Below, in pieces: positions 33,617-43,800 of a DNA stretch of 64,000 nucleotides (position 1 is its first letter; each line of letters begins with the position of its first letter). Both the position numbers and the translations under genes were made by a program. Below the pieces are notes generated by a model. That model worked only from the letters and a program-made list of their open reading frames with translations. It was not told where the DNA came from and searched no databases. This DNA comes from Clostridia bacterium (lineage in GTDB: Bacteria; Bacillota; Clostridia; Christensenellales; CAG-314). Where the stretch lies: positions 1 through 64,000 of the forward strand of contig CAAGHL010000042.1 of assembly GCA_900769665.1 (NCBI GenBank). The letters are read 5' to 3'.

Positions 33617-33680
33617 GAAAAACCGTCATATCGCGTCCCAAACGGCCGCAAAATCATTTAGACAGCAATTAAACAATAAA

Positions 33681-33744
33681 AAACTCGCAATGCGTCGACC
33701 TCTACCGAAAATCGGACCGTCGGTTGACTGTTGCGAGTTTTTTG
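33681..33744. terminator. Shared terminator between convergent GH78 and ABC ATPase genes
   Basis: A 10-base stem AAACTCGCAA/TTGCGAGTTT with T residues after it on the plus strand and a T-rich run on the minus strand. It encloses an inner CGAC/GTTG pairing. Confidence 0.85.
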
Positions 33745-33853
33745 ATACAAAAATTGTTACGTTACTGCCTATTGGTTGGCGGAATGTCACGTCGACAAAA
33801 AAATTACACCAAGTAACGCAATTGTTGCACGGTTACACATCCCGCGCTTTACG

Positions 33854-35461
33854 TTACAAAATTTTAACTTTTGTAAGGTCGGGAATCAATGTTACCTGCT
33901 CGGACAAAGCAACGTTGTTGTCCGCCTCGAACGTAACATACTTGTCAAATCCGTTGACATAGGCAAAAACAAGAGTTTTCGTTTTGCCGTACTGAATGTT
34001 AAGCACACGCTTGACGGCAAGTTGTTTTTTGTCACAAGAAACGGTAAAGCAATCGACGGGAAATTCCAAACAAACGGATTTGTCCTTACCGACAGCAAAC
34101 GGCAAAGTCAACTTTGTTCCGTCTACGGAAACGACACCTTTTGCCGCATTTAACACCTTTGCTTGACAAATGTTGGGATACACTCGGTAGTCGGCAACAG
34201 CGACATTGCCTTCCGCCGTAAACAATCGCACTTCGGACAGTTCCACAAACAGTCTGACATGCTTGCCAACGACGTCGACAGGCGTAAAATGCTCAAAATT
34301 TTTAATACGTATGCTTATTTTTTGTTCCGCATATTTACAAACGACAAACTTTTCGTCGGCAAAAATCACTTGTGCAACAAAAGACAATTGTCCGTCGGGC
34401 GTTTCCGCGTCTACAACGAAATCGCCAAAAATCTTGTCGGCAAAAAACTCGGCAATACATTTTCCCGTATGCACTACTCCGTCGCTAAGCTCGTCCAAAG
34501 GAAAACCATTGCCGTCGACGAGTAAGGCGTTTCGAGAGATTTCACACGACAGTCGCACTTGGTAAAGCCTGCCGCACACCGAGTTGCCGTCTACATCGAA
34601 CACCGCAGTTCGGTTGCTTCGTCCTACAACGGAAACTTCTTGCCCTACGTCAGCCGAAAGCGTTGCTTGATAGTATGGGTTCAACGAAATATTGCTCTCT
34701 TCCGTCGAAATAAAGCCGTCGCACACAGTGCCTTGCTTCGGTAGACACCCCTCCAAACATATTTGCGCCACTTCCTGCGTGCAAGGCGAGGAAAAAACCT
34801 CTTCCGTTTCGCCAAACTGCAACACCCTACCGCGACTCATCACCAGCGTTTTGTTTCCGAGTGCCATCGCATCGGCACCGTTGTGGGTGACGTACAAATA
34901 CACGCTGTCGGGAAAAACATTTTTTACCTGCAAAATCAACGATTTGTACACCGCCTTGCTTGCCACATCCATGTTACTCAACGGCTCGTCGAAAAGCACT
35001 ATTTTAGGATGTTTTACAAGAGCGCGAGCAATGGCTGTTTTTTGTCTTTGTCCGTAACTCAATTCCTTGGGAAAGGCGTTTTGAATGTCTTCCAAACCTG
35101 TTTTGTACAAGATGTCCCACACAGCGGCACATTTTTCGTCGTAAGAACCGCGTTGTTTTTTCAAGGCAAACAACACGTTTTCAAATACGGTCATATTGGG
35201 AAACAGCGAAAACTCCTGCGAAACAAACGCGACGTTTCGTTGTTGCACGTCAACATTGTTAAGCACTTCGTCGTCGCGATATAATTCGCCGCTTGTCAAC
35301 CGTTCCACGCCGCAAAGACACTTCAACAGCGTTGTTTTTCCGCAGCCCGACTCCCCCATTACATTTACGAAATCGCCGTCAAATACCTCGAATGACACTC
35401 CGCGTAGGGCTTGCACTTTCCCGTAGTTTTTACATAAATTTTTCGCTATCAGCTTAGTCAT
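33854..35461 (-). CDS. ABC transporter ATP-binding protein (MalK/MsmK-like, extended C terminus)
   Basis: A 535-aa protein, longer than the usual 360-380. The ATPase part is complete: Walker A GESGCGKTT, Q-loop VSQEFSL, signature LSYGQRQ (Tyr replacing the second Gly of LSGGQ), Walker B IVLFDEPLSNMD and switch histidine VTHNG. The remaining 300 residues are beta-rich and probably hold several TOBE-like regulatory modules. The carbohydrate permeases at 49606-51418 have no ATPase of their own, and this protein is the only candidate nearby. The ATG at 35461 is one base after the upstream gene's stop. The signature change is unusual but seen in some active ABC proteins. Confidence 0.88.
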   Translation of the reverse strand: MTKLIAKNLCKNYGKVQALRGVSFEVFDGDFVNVMGESGCGKTTLLKCLCGVERLTSGELYRDDEVLNNVDVQQRNVAFVSQEFSLFPNMTVFENVLFALKKQRGSYDEKCAAVWDILYKTGLEDIQNAFPKELSYGQRQKTAIARALVKHPKIVLFDEPLSNMDVASKAVYKSLILQVKNVFPDSVYLYVTHNGADAMALGNKTLVMSRGRVLQFGETEEVFSSPCTQEVAQICLEGCLPKQGTVCDGFISTEESNISLNPYYQATLSADVGQEVSVVGRSNRTAVFDVDGNSVCGRLYQVRLSCEISRNALLVDGNGFPLDELSDGVVHTGKCIAEFFADKIFGDFVVDAETPDGQLSFVAQVIFADEKFVVCKYAEQKISIRIKNFEHFTPVDVVGKHVRLFVELSEVRLFTAEGNVAVADYRVYPNICQAKVLNAAKGVVSVDGTKLTLPFAVGKDKSVCLEFPVDCFTVSCDKKQLAVKRVLNIQYGKTKTLVFAYVNGFDKYVTFEADNNVALSEQVTLIPDLTKVKIL

Positions 35462-35462
35462 T

Positions 35463-36392
35463 TTACTTAACTTCGGAAGTCCTCTCCTCGTCAACGTTCG
35501 TCGTGTTTTCCTTCGGCTTTACAAAGTCCGTCGGAGCCAAACCTTTGCGGTAAAAGTCCGGATAATTTTGTCGATTGATGTGATTGTCAAACACGCTGTT
35601 GGTAAACAAATGCCACACCGTCGCTATATGCACAAAGCCGAACGCCGCAAGCAACAAATAAACGACAAGATACATCCAAACCGAGCCGACGATACACAAC
35701 ACCGCAAGCGGCAACACGGTAATAAGCAACACGCCAAAAGTTTTCAAAAAATATTTGATTGCAAGTAAAAACGAGTTTTTAACGGCTGTGAACGGCGACA
35801 TTTTGTAGGTGGAACACAAATTTAGCATAAACACCATACCGCAACAAAGCAAAACGGCGGCAAAGGTCACAACCGCATATAACAGTACCTTTTGCAACGT
35901 GTCAAACGCCGAAAAAGACAACATTGTAAGTGCGAAATCGAACAAACAACACAAAAGCGACGCAACCAATCCTGTCGCGACAAACGGCAACCAAGAGGAC
36001 TTGACTCCCCTAAAAAACGTTCTCGTTGTCGCAACGGGCATACCCCAGCATAGGTTGCGCACGGTGTATACCGTGCCGGAAAATCCTACAAAAGCAACGC
36101 CGCCGAACAATATTGACAGCGGGTAACGCATTGTCAGCAAAAAGCGCATATAAGCCTGCTTGCCCTCTACGGAAGCGACATCGAATCGTCCGCCGTAGGA
36201 CAAACACAGCAACGTCCACGCCAAAAGCGGCACGCAAAACAACAACGTCCACCAGTTGGTAATCAACATCTTGCCCCACTGCGTGCGAAGTAAGCGTTTG
36301 TAAACTTGCGCACGCGTACGCGGCAAGTCGTTTGGCGAAAAGTCCTTTTTGCCACCATCGCCGTACATCATTTTGTTGAAAAATTCCGACAT
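35463..36392 (-). CDS. DUF624/YesL-like membrane protein
   Basis: A 309-aa protein with about five to six membrane helices between residues 45 and 270. The N-terminal segment before them and the pattern LITNWWTLLFCVPLLAW near the first helix resemble the DUF624 (YesL) family found in sugar ABC transporter loci of Bacillota. The ATG at 36392 has AGGTG upstream. The predicted transcription start near 36482 excludes the longer frame beginning at 36539. It forms a two-gene unit with the ABC ATPase, one base apart. Its job is unknown in the family; assistance to sugar transport is the usual guess. Confidence 0.75.
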   Translation of the reverse strand: MSEFFNKMMYGDGGKKDFSPNDLPRTRAQVYKRLLRTQWGKMLITNWWTLLFCVPLLAWTLLCLSYGGRFDVASVEGKQAYMRFLLTMRYPLSILFGGVAFVGFSGTVYTVRNLCWGMPVATTRTFFRGVKSSWLPFVATGLVASLLCCLFDFALTMLSFSAFDTLQKVLLYAVVTFAAVLLCCGMVFMLNLCSTYKMSPFTAVKNSFLLAIKYFLKTFGVLLITVLPLAVLCIVGSVWMYLVVYLLLAAFGFVHIATVWHLFTNSVFDNHINRQNYPDFYRKGLAPTDFVKPKENTTNVDEERTSEVK

Positions 36393-36488
36393 ATTTTCAC
36401 CTGTATCGTCCGCCGCTTCTGTTTGCTTTTGTCGAGTCACGCGGACAAACAACCGCAAATAGTTAAGCAATCGACGTTCGTTGTAAAC

Positions 36489-36517
36489 ATGATACCACAT
36501 CGCTACGTACGATGCAA
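36489..36517 (-). promoter_or_regulatory. Promoter of the DUF624-ATPase unit
   Basis: Minus strand: TTGCAT (36512-36517), 17 bases, TATCAT (36489-36494). The 90-base leader that follows ends at the chosen ATG at 36392. Confidence 0.65.
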
Positions 36518-36642
36518 CCCTAATAAACGAAAAAGCCAACGCATTTCGCTGTCAAAGACTGTTTTTGTCGTAAAAATCCACATACGTACGCAAAAACCGA
36601 CGACATTGATATGCATCTGCATTTTTCCCTTTGTACAATAAA

Positions 36643-36699
36643 GTTATTAACAAAAGAGTACCCTGTCCGACAGGGGGTTGTCGGTCGGAGTACTCCTTT
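36643..36699 (-). terminator. Terminator after the glutaminase-A-like gene
   Basis: GAGTAC/GTACTC outer stem (36656-36661 with 36690-36695) and CCGACA/TGTCGG inner stem, followed on the minus strand by TCTTTTGTT. It closes the long minus-strand carbohydrate run. Confidence 0.8.
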
Positions 36700-36710
36700 A
36701 ATACTAATTT

Positions 36711-38771
36711 TTACTTTCCGAGCAACTTGTCTTTCAACAGCAAAATAAATATTCCGCCTTGAACTGTGCGATTTTGAAAGTCTTTTATCAAGCCGCTTTC
36801 GACGTGGTAAAGGTCGCCGAAAGGCACACGACAAGTGGACGTACGCAAGAACTCCGCCACTCCGCCGTACAAAGCTTGTTGTTTGTTTGCGTCATCGGTC
36901 AACGCGCAGGAATACAAAATCCAGTCGGTTTTTGTCAAATCGCTTCGGTTGTCCAACGCAACGCTTAGCTTTTCTGCGCGAGAAAGGTAGTAATCTATCT
37001 CGTTTTCGCGCATTTTTTTGTCAAATAAGCCGAAACCGAACAACACGTCGTATGCCATGTTGTATTTAAGCCCGTATGTATTTTGATCGCTGTCGTATGT
37101 AAGGGGCAAATGATCTTTGCCTTCGAAATGGCGATAAAACTCCGCCAAATACTCCGCCAACCTTTTTTCGGCGCGTTGTTTGTCCTCGTCATGTCCCAAA
37201 CTCTCGGCAATAAGGGCAAAACACTTGATTGCCACGATCGCTTTTGCCGACAAATTGACGTTTTTGTCCAAGCGTTCCACAAAGTCGTCGGTGCATAGTT
37301 GCCTTTCCGGCACCAATCCCGCGCGGTCGAGGTACTCGTACCAAGTCTTCATCGTGTCGTAGTTGTCACGCAAAACGTCGTCGTTACCTCCGCAACGAAC
37401 CGAAGCGTAGGCAGCAATAATCATATTGCTGCATTCCTCGATGGGCATTTGGCAATCGAAGTTGTAAATTTCCGCATTCTTCGGATATTGGTACACCATG
37501 GGGTGACTTACTATTATGCCGCTTTGACGATTGCGACGGAACATGTTGGAAACAAATCTGTCGTTAGCCTCGGCATTGCCTTTGACTGCATACATTTGCC
37601 CCAAGCAGTAAGGATAAGTGCCGGCATCGTGCGGCGCAAAATCGTACTTCCACACGGGCATGCGGGCAAAGTCGAATATCGGCGTAAGCATACCTTGCAC
37701 AAGCGCGGGATTGTACAGCAAAAACAGCGGCATGGACGGATAGGTAATATCCGCAGTGGCAATACAGCCGTTGCTGTGACACTCCTTGGACAAGAACAAC
37801 AATTGTCCTTTGGCGTTTTCCGCTATCTTGTGCGCGCCCATGGTTTGACGAAGGGAGGCTACACACAACAAACGGTAGTCTTCGTCGTAGTTTTGCAAAC
37901 GTTTATCCAAATCGGCTTGGAACTCCGCCAACTTTTCAAGTGTGCTTTCGTAATCGTTGTACGCTTGGTCTATCGCGTCAAAAATTGTCTTTCCGTTGCG
38001 GAAATAGTAACCTTTGAGCCATTCGCCGAAGTAGAAAACGGAACACAAATCGTCGAAAGCCACGGTCATTTTGCCAAGCAACTTTTTGCCGACGACAACG
38101 TTGTCGTAACTGTCGAAACCGACGATATATTTTTTGTCGTCCTGTATGTAGGTGTAATTTATCGTGCCGTCACCTACAAACTTGTTCCAATCGCTTTCGG
38201 CAAGAAAATACGCTTGTTTTGCCGAAACATACCAGTAGCCCCAATCGGCGGCAAAACTGTCGCCCGTATGAGACATGGGGTGTTGTCTGTTCAATCCGAA
38301 AAACGCAGTTTGGTAATCCTGCATTTCAAACGCTCCGCCGATGACAAAGTCCTCTACTCGGTCGTAACAATAGGATTCGCTTAACGCCAAAGCCACCGTC
38401 AAGCTGTCAATGGCGCACTTGGGCGTAATTTCGTAACCGAAGTAACATACGGGGCGTGCAGCCAACTCGATGTCGGTCGGCAGTAAAGGTGAAACGAATC
38501 GCACCGTCAAATCGAACTTGTCGCAAGTAAAATCGTAATCGGTGCTGAATGCCGACACTCTTACGTCGGTTTGTTGCAATAAAGTTGCGCCGTCTACCAC
38601 GCCTAAAAAACTAAATGACTCTCCGTCGACGTTTACTACGCCGTAGGTTTTACGCGCACGTCCGTTCCAAAACATGGCGTCTGTTTTGTTAAGCTCGTCT
38701 CCGCCCGACCATATAGAAAAAAACGGATCGTTTACAAATAGCGGGTATGCGGGCAACAGTCTTTTGTTCAT
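36711..38771 (-). CDS. Glutaminase-A-like (DUF4965/DUF5127) (alpha/alpha)6-barrel protein
   Basis: A 686-aa protein without signal peptide. The N-terminal beta domain begins LLPAYPLFVNDPFFSIW, and the C-terminal helical barrel holds TADITYPSMPLFLLYNP, PHDAGTYPYCLG, MPIEECSNMIIAAYA and YDVLFGFGLF. This architecture is that of the GtaA/DUF4965 family, members of which lie in polysaccharide loci and are often labelled glutaminase. Enzymatic activity in this context is unproven and a glycosidase-like role is plausible, as the helical barrel is shared with many glycosidases. The ATG at 38771 has GGAG upstream. It is the last gene of a long carbohydrate run and is closed by a terminator. Confidence 0.8.
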   Translation of the reverse strand: MNKRLLPAYPLFVNDPFFSIWSGGDELNKTDAMFWNGRARKTYGVVNVDGESFSFLGVVDGATLLQQTDVRVSAFSTDYDFTCDKFDLTVRFVSPLLPTDIELAARPVCYFGYEITPKCAIDSLTVALALSESYCYDRVEDFVIGGAFEMQDYQTAFFGLNRQHPMSHTGDSFAADWGYWYVSAKQAYFLAESDWNKFVGDGTINYTYIQDDKKYIVGFDSYDNVVVGKKLLGKMTVAFDDLCSVFYFGEWLKGYYFRNGKTIFDAIDQAYNDYESTLEKLAEFQADLDKRLQNYDEDYRLLCVASLRQTMGAHKIAENAKGQLLFLSKECHSNGCIATADITYPSMPLFLLYNPALVQGMLTPIFDFARMPVWKYDFAPHDAGTYPYCLGQMYAVKGNAEANDRFVSNMFRRNRQSGIIVSHPMVYQYPKNAEIYNFDCQMPIEECSNMIIAAYASVRCGGNDDVLRDNYDTMKTWYEYLDRAGLVPERQLCTDDFVERLDKNVNLSAKAIVAIKCFALIAESLGHDEDKQRAEKRLAEYLAEFYRHFEGKDHLPLTYDSDQNTYGLKYNMAYDVLFGFGLFDKKMRENEIDYYLSRAEKLSVALDNRSDLTKTDWILYSCALTDDANKQQALYGGVAEFLRTSTCRVPFGDLYHVESGLIKDFQNRTVQGGIFILLLKDKLLGK

Positions 38772-38944
38772 ATACTTTTTCTCCAAATCTTACAACTCGA
38801 CAATATGCATACAAAGCAAAGTAATGTCGAATACTTTTTTAGCAAACGTTTTTCGCTTTGTAGCCTTTGCGTTTTTCTGCCGCACAATGACAACTACCGC
38901 ATTTAAACATACATACAAAGCTTTATAAGTGACGTTTTCCCCTG

Positions 38945-40573
38945 TTAAACCTTCTTTTTACGTGCAAAGTACGCAACTGTCACAACTGCCGCCGCCACCG
39001 TTACCGCGCTTAGCGACAACATGCCGTTGCAACCTTTTTTGGACGGTTTGTCGTCGGGTTTTTCCTCGTCGTTGTCCGTCGGAATGGCAACATAGGTTGC
39101 TACCACGGTCAAATCCTCGGTAACTTCCGTAGTGTAAACGGGGTAGGCATACGTGCTGTCCGTCTTGATTTCAACTCCGTTGACAGTAACTTTGTCCAGT
39201 TTGTAGCCGTCGGCAGGCTTAAACGTAAATGTAACTCTTTCTCCCTTGAAGGGTTGACGTTGCGCATTGGTACGGAACACTTCGCCGTGTTCACCGCCGT
39301 CCACCGTCACGTTAAACTTGGGTATTTGTCGGAATGTCACGTTGAGAGTAACGTTGCCTACGGGCATTACGAAACGTATCACGTTACCGACCTTGCGCGC
39401 CGTAACTTCCGTTTCCTTGCCGCTGTCGTCCACAAACGAATAGGAAGCAAACTCATATCCGCTGTCGGGCGTCAACGTTATCGCAATGGCAGTATCCTTC
39501 TCCGCGCGCTTGGAAACGATGTCGCTCTTGCCGCCGTCGGAGCAAACAACCTTTATCTTGGGCAATGCTCCCATTGTGGCTTCTATCAATTTTTCGGCAA
39601 AGTTTTGACCTACTTGCAACATGTCGGGTACGTTGTAGTGATGGTTGTCGGTACCGGGAAGGGTGACAAAATCATTGTCGATCGTGACTACGTCGGAGTC
39701 GTTTTCGGCAACAATATCCATTTGCGCACGCACGACATCTACGTAAGCGGCACTACCTACCACGTCTTTGTACTTGGAAGGGATTTTCGCTACTACGGCA
39801 AGTAGTTCCGACAAATCCTGTCCGGAAATTTGCGTCAAGTCGTTACGCATGTCGGTAATCATCGTGGAAAGCAACTCGGCATAACGCTTGGCATTGTTTG
39901 CGCTTTGACTTTCGCTTTCGCCCTGCATCCACGCTAAACCCTTTACGACGGGATTGTACCCCTTGTCCTTGTAGGCTTGCAAACCTTGGCGCACCACTTG
40001 CAAAAAGTTGTTGTAGCACAGTCCCGTGAGCGTTGCGCTACCTTTGCCGTACTTGGCAATTAGTGTAGGACTCATCCAGTTGCCGTATTGACTGCCCATA
40101 TTGGAAGTAAACTCGTCGTAAATTGCCGTACCGCCTGCGGCGTACTTGATTATGCCGTACTCCGTGTTTGCAACTCCGTTGTCGGAAAAATACTTAGCCA
40201 TTCCCAATTCAGGACCGAACGTAGGGTAAGTCGTTTCACGCGTTTTACCTTGGGAATCGGCACCCTTACCGAGTTTTACGTTGCGTAAAGCGATGTCGGA
40301 AGGCAATGTTGTGTCCTTGCTGCACTCGACATATCCGTAATACAACACGTTGTCGAAACCGTTGGTGTATCGTGCGTCCTTGGCGATTTCCGCTTGTTCA
40401 TCGGAGGAATCCACCTTGGTGTAACCTACACCGTTACTTTGCCCGGCAATAAGATACACGTCGATGTCTTTAAGTTGAGCCGTTTCTTCCGCAAAGATGT
40501 TGTAATTGACACCGCCGAAAATAGCGACACATGCCAATACAGCTACTGCAAGCATTGCAAAAAATTTCTTCAT
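38945..40573 (-). CDS. Secreted SASA-type carbohydrate esterase with C-terminal membrane anchor
   Basis: A 542-aa protein. A signal peptide (about 1-28) is followed by an SGNH-type esterase domain like sialate O-acetylesterase and CE6: AGQSNGVG with the serine, GGTAI, the GMAWMQGE-type block (LAWMQGESES) and the His motif DNHHYNVPD. Two beta modules follow: TPDSGYEFASYSF with PVGNVTLNVTF, and KPADGYKLDKVTVNGV. They resemble the bacterial InlB-B/Flg_new repeat. The end is Lys-rich linker, GCNG, a hydrophobic helix and RKKK, a cell-envelope anchor plan. It should deacetylate polysaccharide outside the cell. AAGGAG precedes the ATG at 40573; the longer frame would bury the signal. Confidence 0.87.
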   Translation of the reverse strand: MKKFFAMLAVAVLACVAIFGGVNYNIFAEETAQLKDIDVYLIAGQSNGVGYTKVDSSDEQAEIAKDARYTNGFDNVLYYGYVECSKDTTLPSDIALRNVKLGKGADSQGKTRETTYPTFGPELGMAKYFSDNGVANTEYGIIKYAAGGTAIYDEFTSNMGSQYGNWMSPTLIAKYGKGSATLTGLCYNNFLQVVRQGLQAYKDKGYNPVVKGLAWMQGESESQSANNAKRYAELLSTMITDMRNDLTQISGQDLSELLAVVAKIPSKYKDVVGSAAYVDVVRAQMDIVAENDSDVVTIDNDFVTLPGTDNHHYNVPDMLQVGQNFAEKLIEATMGALPKIKVVCSDGGKSDIVSKRAEKDTAIAITLTPDSGYEFASYSFVDDSGKETEVTARKVGNVIRFVMPVGNVTLNVTFRQIPKFNVTVDGGEHGEVFRTNAQRQPFKGERVTFTFKPADGYKLDKVTVNGVEIKTDSTYAYPVYTTEVTEDLTVVATYVAIPTDNDEEKPDDKPSKKGCNGMLSLSAVTVAAAVVTVAYFARKKKV

Positions 40574-40817
40574 AACGATCTCCTTGAATTGGTTTTTGCC
40601 GTCACCGCCGACCATGTTTGTTTGCGCAAACATTGCCGTGCGTAGTCCTTAATTACGTTTTACTTTGTCTAACCGGCGTTTCCGCCGTCCGTCGGTTTTA
40701 CTACCGATACTATCTTGTATTGTTTTGCAATTGTCCGCACAAAGTTGTTTGTACAGCCTCGCCCTAAAAACGGCAAGCATTTCCAACCTTTGCGAAAAAT
40801 TGCAAAGCAATACCGCC

Positions 40818-40842
40818 GTTCCCTCCCGCAACGGGAGGGAAC
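40818..40842 (-). other. Perfect 11-base hairpin in the gap after the 1363-aa gene
   Basis: GTTCCCTCCCG-caa-CGGGAGGGAAC, the strongest hairpin in the window, 42 bases after the stop codon at 40885. There is no T-run, so it is more likely an mRNA 3'-end stabiliser or an intergenic repeat unit than a terminator. The gap 40574-40884 holds no gene. Confidence 0.6.
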
Positions 40843-40884
40843 GAGATATTGAATTGTTTTTGTTTGATTACCGTACAGTTGCGA

Positions 40885-43800
40885 TTACATCTTGTTTGCG
40901 GTCAGTACCTTGATTTGGTCTTCCGTAAGAGCGTAGTCGTAAATGGATACGTTGTCGTAGATAAGATTTCCCTTGTTGTATGCCCACGTTTCGTTGATGT
41001 ACGCACCGAAACACAAATCTTGAGCGCCCAAGGAAGTTCCTGCTGCCATTTTCGACGAGTACACAAGTTTTCCGTCCATATACAAAGACAGCGTATCGCC
41101 GTTTCTTGTCAGCGTAAACAAGTGCCATGCACCTTGAGTAAATTCAACTTTCTTTGTTTTTGCGTTGTAATCCCCTTTGTCACCGGAATACGATACCTGA
41201 GTAAAGTATCCGTCCTTATTCTTTCTCAACGTAACGTAAACACCCGTGGTCTTGTCCAATTTGTTATTAGCAAATATCACCGTGCCGTTACCGCCGGAAA
41301 TAGCAGCATTAGTATCGATTTTTACCCATGTTGAAATAGTAAAGTCTCCCGTGCCGAGATTGTAATCCTTGACAAGTAAGTATGATCCCTTGCTATTGTT
41401 GGTTTGCAACGCGCCGTTGGCGTCACCGTCGATACCCTTCACAAAAGTATTGTTGTCGGTGTGATTGAACGCTGTTGCATTCTTTTCGGCATCTCTGACT
41501 ACCGTATCTACAACCACTTCACTGCCGGTAGCCTTGTTGGTAGCTTTGCCGTCGGAGTAATCCACCTTGACTACGGCATCCTTGCCGAGGGCCTCGCCAA
41601 TGACCATCTCATGAGTTGCGGTGATACTGTCAGCGGTTGCCGTAAACGTTACAGTACCGGCTTTGAGAATCGTCACTTCGCCCGTTTTGCTGTCAATTGT
41701 AGCAACTTCGGGATTGTTGCTTGTCCAAGTAACTTCGGGGTTGGTTGCGTTAGACGGCGTTACCGTTGCAGTCAATTTGACCGTATCGTTGGCAAAAACC
41801 GCTTTGGGACCGTTGATGGTAACTGCAGTCACGGGTACGTTGGTTACTAATGTCAACTTGAACGTGCCGATTTCCTCGGTACCACGCAACACCTTGACTG
41901 TTACGCCTTCGGCAAAGTCGGGTTGTTTGTCTTGCGGTACGCTGATCTTGTACACACCGTTTCCTACTTCCGTGATGTATTCGCAATCAAAGGTAAGTCC
42001 GGGAACCGCAGTGAAAGAGTTTTGGAATTGGAACTTGGAGCTGATATTCAACGTTTGTTGATACATTCCGTCGATTACCGTTGTACTACCGAGAATTACG
42101 TCACCGATTTCATTGATAATGCCAAAAGAGGTGTTTTTGCTGCAGTAGTAACCCATTTGGTCAAACTTCCAGTAGTTTTCAAGTACGTAGTAATTTTTCT
42201 GCGCTAAGCCGTAGTTATTGCCGATTGCCGGTTTAAGGTTTTTGTTAGCAGTAGCATCCGCTTGCGTGGGATACAACATATTTGTCGACAGGAAGTTGAT
42301 GCTTTGCGGTTTTTCGGTAAGACCGATTGTGGAATACGGAATGAATATTTCAATCGTGTATCCTGTTTCGGTAATTTTCACCGCGTGGTACAAATCCAAC
42401 GCAATGTTAGACCACGGATATGTGTTGCTGCTTGTTTCGCTTCCGTTGTAGATATTGGTAAAGTTTTTACCGTTTTCGGGATGTACGTAGAAACGCAAGT
42501 AGAACATGTTACCCTTTTGACCGCTCTTTTGAGCAATTGCCGTGTCGCCCGTGCAAATGTAATCTGCAATGTGGGTTTGCGGTCCTACAAAGGAATCGGT
42601 AACATTGTGCGTAATGTACAAACCTTTTTCGCCGAAAATCATCTTTGTTTCATTCTTAACAACGTTCGTTGCGGTGTTTTTGCCGTACTTCAACGTATCG
42701 TTGTGAAGAGGAATCGTGTTGGCGTACATCGTGTCTTCGACATTGCCGTCAATGACCGTTTCGGGTACCCACATTGTCGTTTCGGCTTTTACGCCGCCTT
42801 CAGTGGTTGCCGTGATTGTAGCGTAGCCGTAGCCCACTGCCGTCACTTTACCGTCGACAACAGTCAGTACTGTTTCGTCGGAACTATTCCACGTGATAGC
42901 CTTGTCGAGATTTGCGTTGTCTGGATCGTACACAACTGTCAATTGAACTTCTTCACCCTTGACAAGTTGAGTTTTCGCACCTTCCAAAGTAATATTCTTG
43001 ACGGGAACGCCTTCCACTATCGTAATGACAAAACTACCGACTGTTTCTTCTCCGCGAAGAATATTGACTGTCTTGCCTGCAAAGTATTGGCTTTCCTCTG
43101 CCTTGGGAATACTGATTGTGTATACGCCGTTGCCTTGTTCCGTAACATATGGATTGTCGAACGTAAGTCCGCCAACTGCCGTAAAGGAGTCGAATTGTTG
43201 GAACGTGGCATTGACGGTGAATTGCGTCGTGTAATTGCCTTCGACAATGTTCGATGTGCCAAGTACAACGCCTTCTACCGCATTGATAGTGCCGTATTCC
43301 GTATTGTTGCAACGATAATATCCTTTTTGGTCAAACTTGATGTGATTGTCAACATTGTAGAATCCTGCTTGCGGCATACCGTAGTTGTTTCCTACAGAAC
43401 CCTTAAACGTGCCGCCTTCCGTTGCATAAAACATGTTTACCGTAAGGAAGTTGATGGTTTGAGGCTTTGCAGTAAGACCGATTGTGGAATACGGAATGAA
43501 CGCTTCCACATTGTAACCCTCGGCTGTAAGCTTGACTACGGAACTCAATTCCAAAGTAGTATTGGTCCAAGGATAGTTTTTACTTGTGTTTCCGTTGTAC
43601 ACGTTGGTAAATAACTTGCCCTTTTCGGGGTGTACGTAGAAACGGAAATAGTACATGTTGGCTTGTTGAGAACCGCTTGCGGCAACGGGAGTGTCACCCG
43701 TGCAAAGGAAATCTTCCACACGTGTTTGTTCGCCGACAAAAGCATCGGTCACTTTGTGCGTGATATACAATCCTGCTTCGCCGAAAACAATTCTTGTTTC

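Noticed and set aside
42262..43614. 450-aa open frame opposite the 1363-aa lipoprotein
   Set aside because: It is the mirror of a clear modular protein, with no start signal and Cys/Arg/Val-rich shadow composition.
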